From positions 1 to 8,285 of the forward strand of contig DONH01000144.1 of NCBI GenBank assembly GCA_003509235.1: a stretch of 8,285 nucleotides of DNA. The letters run 5' to 3'. Both the position numbers and the translations under genes were made by a program. The first letter of the stretch is position 1; the number at the start of each line of letters is the position of its first letter. Below, piece after piece: positions 5,457 through 8,285 of this stretch. The notes beneath the pieces are model-generated. The model had not been told where the DNA came from. It was given only the letters and a program-made list of their open reading frames with translations, and did no database searches. This stretch comes from Planctomycetaceae bacterium (GTDB lineage Bacteria; Planctomycetota; Planctomycetia; Pirellulales; UBA1268).

Positions 5457-6875
5457 TTATTTGCCGAAAAAATTAAACGGCTTGTCTTTTTCTTCTTGCA
5501 TCGGCTTTTCGGTGCTTGTTTTCTCAGGTTCCTGAGCAGGAAGTATCGTTTCAGGTGTCTCGGACAAGGCCTCCTTTTCTACATTCGATACATTTGTTTT
5601 CGTGTCCAAAGAGGGTGCTGAAGGTTGAACAGCAAAGTTTTTATTCTCTACAACTCGTGGTCGAAGTGAAGCGAGTAGACCACGAGGCGAGGCAAGGATA
5701 AGACGCTCAGAGGACCTGTTGGTTACAGGAATAGTGAAGGGGCCTGGGCAAAGCCATGCGTCTTCTATCCCATCTTTCAGGCGAATCGCAGTGATTCTAT
5801 TTTGCGTATCGTAACACCATAGATGACTTCCAATGCATGCGAGAAAATCGGCTTGCAAGGGCGTTTTCCACAGTCGTTCTCCAGTACTGGATTGGTGGGC
5901 AGCAATGCCTTCTTCACCAAGGGAAACAAGGAGTATTTCGTCGTGAACCATGAGCTGCGGCCGCTTCTGATTTGGATGAAGACCTGTTTCCAGCAGGAAT
6001 CGCCATGTGAGTCGAAGGCCTCCAGAGGCATCTTCGAAACGTGCTAATTCTCCTTTCTCTGTTGCAGCAAAAACAACGGTACCGTGAACTGCGACAGGCC
6101 CATTTGGATTATCTCGAAGGAAGAATTCATGTCTTTCCCAACCTTCTTCTGCAGGCTCTATTGCCGTAAGGCGTCCATTTTCCGTGCACCAAATAACACC
6201 ATCTCCAAATTGTAGAGGTTGCTGTTCGATGAGACCGTGTGATTTTAGGCGAACAGGATCGAGGCCTGCTTGGCTTGAAGAGTTTTTTTTCGAATCGCCA
6301 CCTCCTTCTTTGTCTGAACTGTCTGGGTTGCGATAAGGATTCACAGGAAGGCGATACATAGTTTTGTCCAAAAGCGGAACATAGACCCAGTCACCAACTG
6401 GAAAGCTTCCCGAAGAAGAAGGGGAAGGTAGTCTTCGCTTCCAGAAAATGGAGCCAGTGCGGCTATCAATTCCAAAGGTACTCATATCCCGGTTAATCGT
6501 GACAAGATCACGATCTATTCCCGCAGATTGGAGGCTATCTTTTGGTAGGCCAAGAGGGGTTGACCAAAGTAAAATTCCCGGAGGTGGTTTATTTGCTTCA
6601 GTCGTTTCACCACTACCTGCACGAACCGCGTGGACAAGACCATCCTCTGATTGAGCAACAACCATCCAGCGTCCCACATCGATCTGGTTCAGTCGATATC
6701 GATCAGAGTCGAATGGAAGTTGAACAATCCATTCACGAGTGAGCCCGACACGATCAGTCTCAAAGGGATCAGCCGCAGTTCCGTATAGACTCTCGGCGTA
6801 TGCATTGGACACGGAAATAGCGTTTAATAACACAATGAGCAAAAGCCATGTTCGTACTTTATTTAACTGAAGCAT
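5457..6875 (-). CDS. Exported PQQ-like beta-propeller repeat protein
   Basis: This is a 472-aa protein read from ATG at 6875-6873. Residues 1-27 are a clear signal peptide: charged start, hydrophobic WLLLIVLLNAI, and a cleavage site after SNAYA. The mature part has propeller-blade repeats of the PQQ/BamB type, each with a strand, a DG or NG turn and a closing W-K/R strand: DGLVHAVRAGSGE...ILLWSTPL (78-108), STFGIDSRTGSIFWKRRL (132-149), NGRLTAIEPAEEGWE (233-247), KGELARFEDASGGLRLTWRF (274-293), EGIAAHQSSTGERLWKTPL (322-340) and NRITAIRLKDG (359-369). A Gly/Ser/Asp-rich loop (181-204) interrupts the propeller, and residues 414-472 are a low-complexity Pro/Glu/Lys/Thr tail ending NFFGK. No metal or PQQ-binding catalytic set of alcohol dehydrogenases is apparent, so a binding or scaffold role outside the cytoplasm is more likely than an enzyme. 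GGAGAAG (6882-6888 on the complement) six bases before the ATG supports the start. Confidence 0.87.
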   Translation of the reverse strand: MLQLNKVRTWLLLIVLLNAISVSNAYAESLYGTAADPFETDRVGLTREWIVQLPFDSDRYRLNQIDVGRWMVVAQSEDGLVHAVRAGSGETTEANKPPPGILLWSTPLGLPKDSLQSAGIDRDLVTINRDMSTFGIDSRTGSIFWKRRLPSPSSSGSFPVGDWVYVPLLDKTMYRLPVNPYRNPDSSDKEGGGDSKKNSSSQAGLDPVRLKSHGLIEQQPLQFGDGVIWCTENGRLTAIEPAEEGWERHEFFLRDNPNGPVAVHGTVVFAATEKGELARFEDASGGLRLTWRFLLETGLHPNQKRPQLMVHDEILLVSLGEEGIAAHQSSTGERLWKTPLQADFLACIGSHLWCYDTQNRITAIRLKDGIEDAWLCPGPFTIPVTNRSSERLILASPRGLLASLRPRVVENKNFAVQPSAPSLDTKTNVSNVEKEALSETPETILPAQEPEKTSTEKPMQEEKDKPFNFFGK

Positions 6876-6917
6876 TTCGAACTTCTCCGTGAAGGATTGT
6901 CTCCTTGGGTCGAGTTA

Positions 6918-6945
6918 CTCTTAGGCGTACTCATTCAAGAATCAA
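6918..6945 (-). promoter_or_regulatory. Candidate promoter for the propeller gene
   Basis: On the complement, TTGATT (6945-6940) and TAAGAG (6923-6918) are separated by 16 nt, about 45 nt ahead of the start codon. The -35 match is fair and the -10 match poor. Position is the best argument. Confidence 0.2.
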
Positions 6946-7059
6946 CTTTAACGGTAATTCACAGAAAAAATGATGCAAAGATTGAAATAGAAGCCCTTTT
7001 GTTCTCTCTCCGCTGAAACAGTTGCCCCTGCTGCGTATTGATCTGTGATTGGTAGAATA

Positions 7060-7089
7060 TTGAGGCTGATAGTGACGCGCGTTTATTGT
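7060..7089 (+). promoter_or_regulatory. Candidate promoter for the right-end gene
   Basis: TTGAGG (7060-7065) and TATTGT (7084-7089) are 18 nt apart and each match consensus at four of six positions. They would start a transcript around 7096, giving a leader of roughly 25-30 nt before ATG 7123. This is a plausible arrangement but based only on eye-matched boxes. Confidence 0.28.
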
Positions 7090-7122
7090 TAGAAGACAGT
7101 CCAATTTTGTACTTTTTGACGT

Positions 7123-8285
7123 ATGCCAAAGGTTTCCCAATCCGCTGCTGAGATCCCGAATTCATTTGCCCTTCTTCTTGGGTATCTGAATTTTTCCGCT
7201 GGTGCTTTTGATGTTTCAGCGTGGAATTCTATCAATGATCTTTATGCGCAGTTTGAGCCAATTGATGCCAATGGTGACATTGTTGAACGGGCAGATACGG
7301 TGGATGGTGTGGCAGATGCTTTACGGGAGGCTTTGAAGCGGCTGCAACAAACCGACCCGGCATTTCGTGATGTTGGTCAAGCAGAGGCTGTTCTCAGGAT
7401 TGTTTTTGAGAATGTGTTGCCAGCGTATAGGGTATTTCACTCTGATCTTTTAGAACATCAGGCGATCGGGGCTATCGAGCGACCATTCTTTCTTATGGCT
7501 GTCTTTCAGGCAGTTCTTGAAATTGGTGGTCCGTGGGAAGGGCAAGATGATGTTCTTGTAAAAAAGACGCTTCGTAAGCTTAATGATTACATGGGCTGGC
7601 GACCCGTTGCTGTACTTGAAAATGATCAGTTGTCGGAGCCGTATTCTCATGAACGGGTAAGGCCTCTTCCAATTTACAGAAGAGGCGTAGGGGCGGCTCA
7701 TGGTCATTTTTCAAGACTTGTAAATCAAGCAATCCAAATTCTGGAGGAGGCTCCAAAGGAACTTTTGCAACAGGCTGATTTTGATCTGGATTTACTCACC
7801 GAACTGTCAGTTGACCCTCGTGCTTTTGATTTTTTGCATCCAGCAGCTAGCCGTCCAAATTATCTTTTCGGCCTCTGGGATCCGATGTGTATTGATAAAA
7901 GCGGCTACTATCGTCGCCTCGTTATCCAGCAGGCAACACTCGAAGGAATTTTATCATGGTCAGCCCAAGGCCATCCTGGCGTGCCGGTTGAAGAACTACA
8001 AAAAGAATCTGCAGCTGTCTTGGCAGGTGTCATGCTGATGGCTTCCGGGCTCTCTGGTCGTGGGCCAGGTGCTGTCCAAGCTGGCCTGTCTCTCGCAGAC
8101 CTTCTTCCTCGGATTGCTTCGTATCGAGATAACTTCTATCAATGGTTGATCACTCGACTTCCTGACGATCATCGTCATCGCCTCGAAAAAGAAGCTCAAA
8201 GACTCCAACAGCCATTTGGGGGCGTGCGCAGACATATCAATATGCTTCTTGCCGATCGACGCGCGCGGCAAGTTGGGAGTGTAAC
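7123..8285 (+). CDS. Large unrecognised protein, N-terminal 387 residues (3' end outside window)
   Basis: The frame opens at ATG 7123, directly after an in-frame TGA (7117-7119), and stays open to the last base, so the gene continues beyond the window. There is no signal peptide, no membrane segment and no metal- or nucleotide-binding motif that I recognise. The sequence is mostly amphipathic helix with scattered aromatic residues. The most distinctive stretch is HPAASRPNYLFGLWDPM (residues 239-255), followed by IDKSGYYRRLVIQQATLEGIL (258-278). A hydrophobic, small-residue helix, SAAVLAGVMLMASGLSGRGPGA (296-317), and a charged helix near 350-383 (DDHRHRLEKEAQRLQQ, LLADRRARQ) follow. I recall similar long unnamed proteins with an RPNY.FG.WDP stretch in planctomycetes, but cannot name a family. 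No Shine-Dalgarno sequence precedes the ATG, so initiation may depend on a short or near-leaderless transcript. The steady reading frame over 1.16 kb supports a real gene. Confidence 0.8.
   Translation, partial: MPKVSQSAAEIPNSFALLLGYLNFSAGAFDVSAWNSINDLYAQFEPIDANGDIVERADTVDGVADALREALKRLQQTDPAFRDVGQAEAVLRIVFENVLPAYRVFHSDLLEHQAIGAIERPFFLMAVFQAVLEIGGPWEGQDDVLVKKTLRKLNDYMGWRPVAVLENDQLSEPYSHERVRPLPIYRRGVGAAHGHFSRLVNQAIQILEEAPKELLQQADFDLDLLTELSVDPRAFDFLHPAASRPNYLFGLWDPMCIDKSGYYRRLVIQQATLEGILSWSAQGHPGVPVEELQKESAAVLAGVMLMASGLSGRGPGAVQAGLSLADLLPRIASYRDNFYQWLITRLPDDHRHRLEKEAQRLQQPFGGVRRHINMLLADRRARQVGSV

Larger units (their letters stand above)
6876..7122. other. Divergent intergenic region between propeller gene and right-end gene
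   Basis: These 247 nt separate two genes reading away from each other, so both promoters are expected here. No gene or stable hairpin was found. Antisense open frames in it have no features of real genes. Candidate promoters on each strand are listed separately. Confidence 0.55.

Noticed and set aside
5457..6875. Quinoprotein alcohol/methanol dehydrogenase
   Set aside because: The blade repeats fit the PQQ-like propeller fold, but the protein is shorter than those enzymes and no catalytic or Ca/PQQ-binding residue set is visible. No cytochrome or PQQ synthesis gene is nearby.
1..8285. CRISPR array, tRNA, rRNA, insertion sequence or attachment site
   Set aside because: No spaced direct repeats, cloverleaf-like sequence, transposase motif or terminal inverted repeats were seen on reading through both strands.

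Overview
The window looks like a stretch of bacterial chromosome, most likely from a planctomycete (Pirellulales-like) or a close relative. This is an inference from gene content remembered from that group; no search was run. The supporting content is: a lipoyl-fold protein beside lnt, a TM/coiled-coil/beta protein paired with a tiny membrane protein, an exported PQQ-type propeller, and a large unrecognised protein. Base composition is roughly balanced. No mobile element, tRNA, rRNA or CRISPR array was seen. Nearly all of it looks like housekeeping or lineage-specific chromosome.

Layout from left to right. (1) The 3' end of an unrecognised protein (to 400) is followed after 24 nt by a complete histidine-phosphatase-superfamily enzyme (425-1057). 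(2) A gap of about 310 nt carries an A/T-rich dyad and a possible promoter. It leads into a tightly packed three-gene block: an exported M28 / glutaminyl-cyclase-like zinc peptidase (1368-2312), a small lipoyl-fold protein without the modifiable lysine (2312-2608), and apolipoprotein N-acyltransferase Lnt (2605-4302). The two junctions are TAATG and ATGA overlaps, so translational coupling is likely. (3) After 137 nt comes a second two-gene unit: a protein with one TM segment, a long coiled coil and a C-terminal beta domain (4440-5267), then a 47-aa single-TM protein (5301-5444) behind a very strong ribosome binding site. (4) Converging on it is an exported PQQ-like beta-propeller protein on the minus strand (5457-6875). 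(5) A divergent 247-nt intergenic region separates this from a long open frame (7123 to the window edge). It has no recognised domain and is cut off by the end of the window.

Common theme: most of the products act at or beyond the cytoplasmic membrane. They are lipoprotein maturation (Lnt), an exported peptidase or cyclase, two membrane-anchored proteins and a periplasmic or cell-surface propeller. This suggests a cell-envelope neighbourhood, but functional linkage beyond the two probable operons is not shown.

The least understood items are the lysine-less lipoyl-fold protein coupled to lnt, the coiled-coil protein plus microprotein pair, and the large truncated protein at the right end. No clear new defence, mobile or RNA system is visible.
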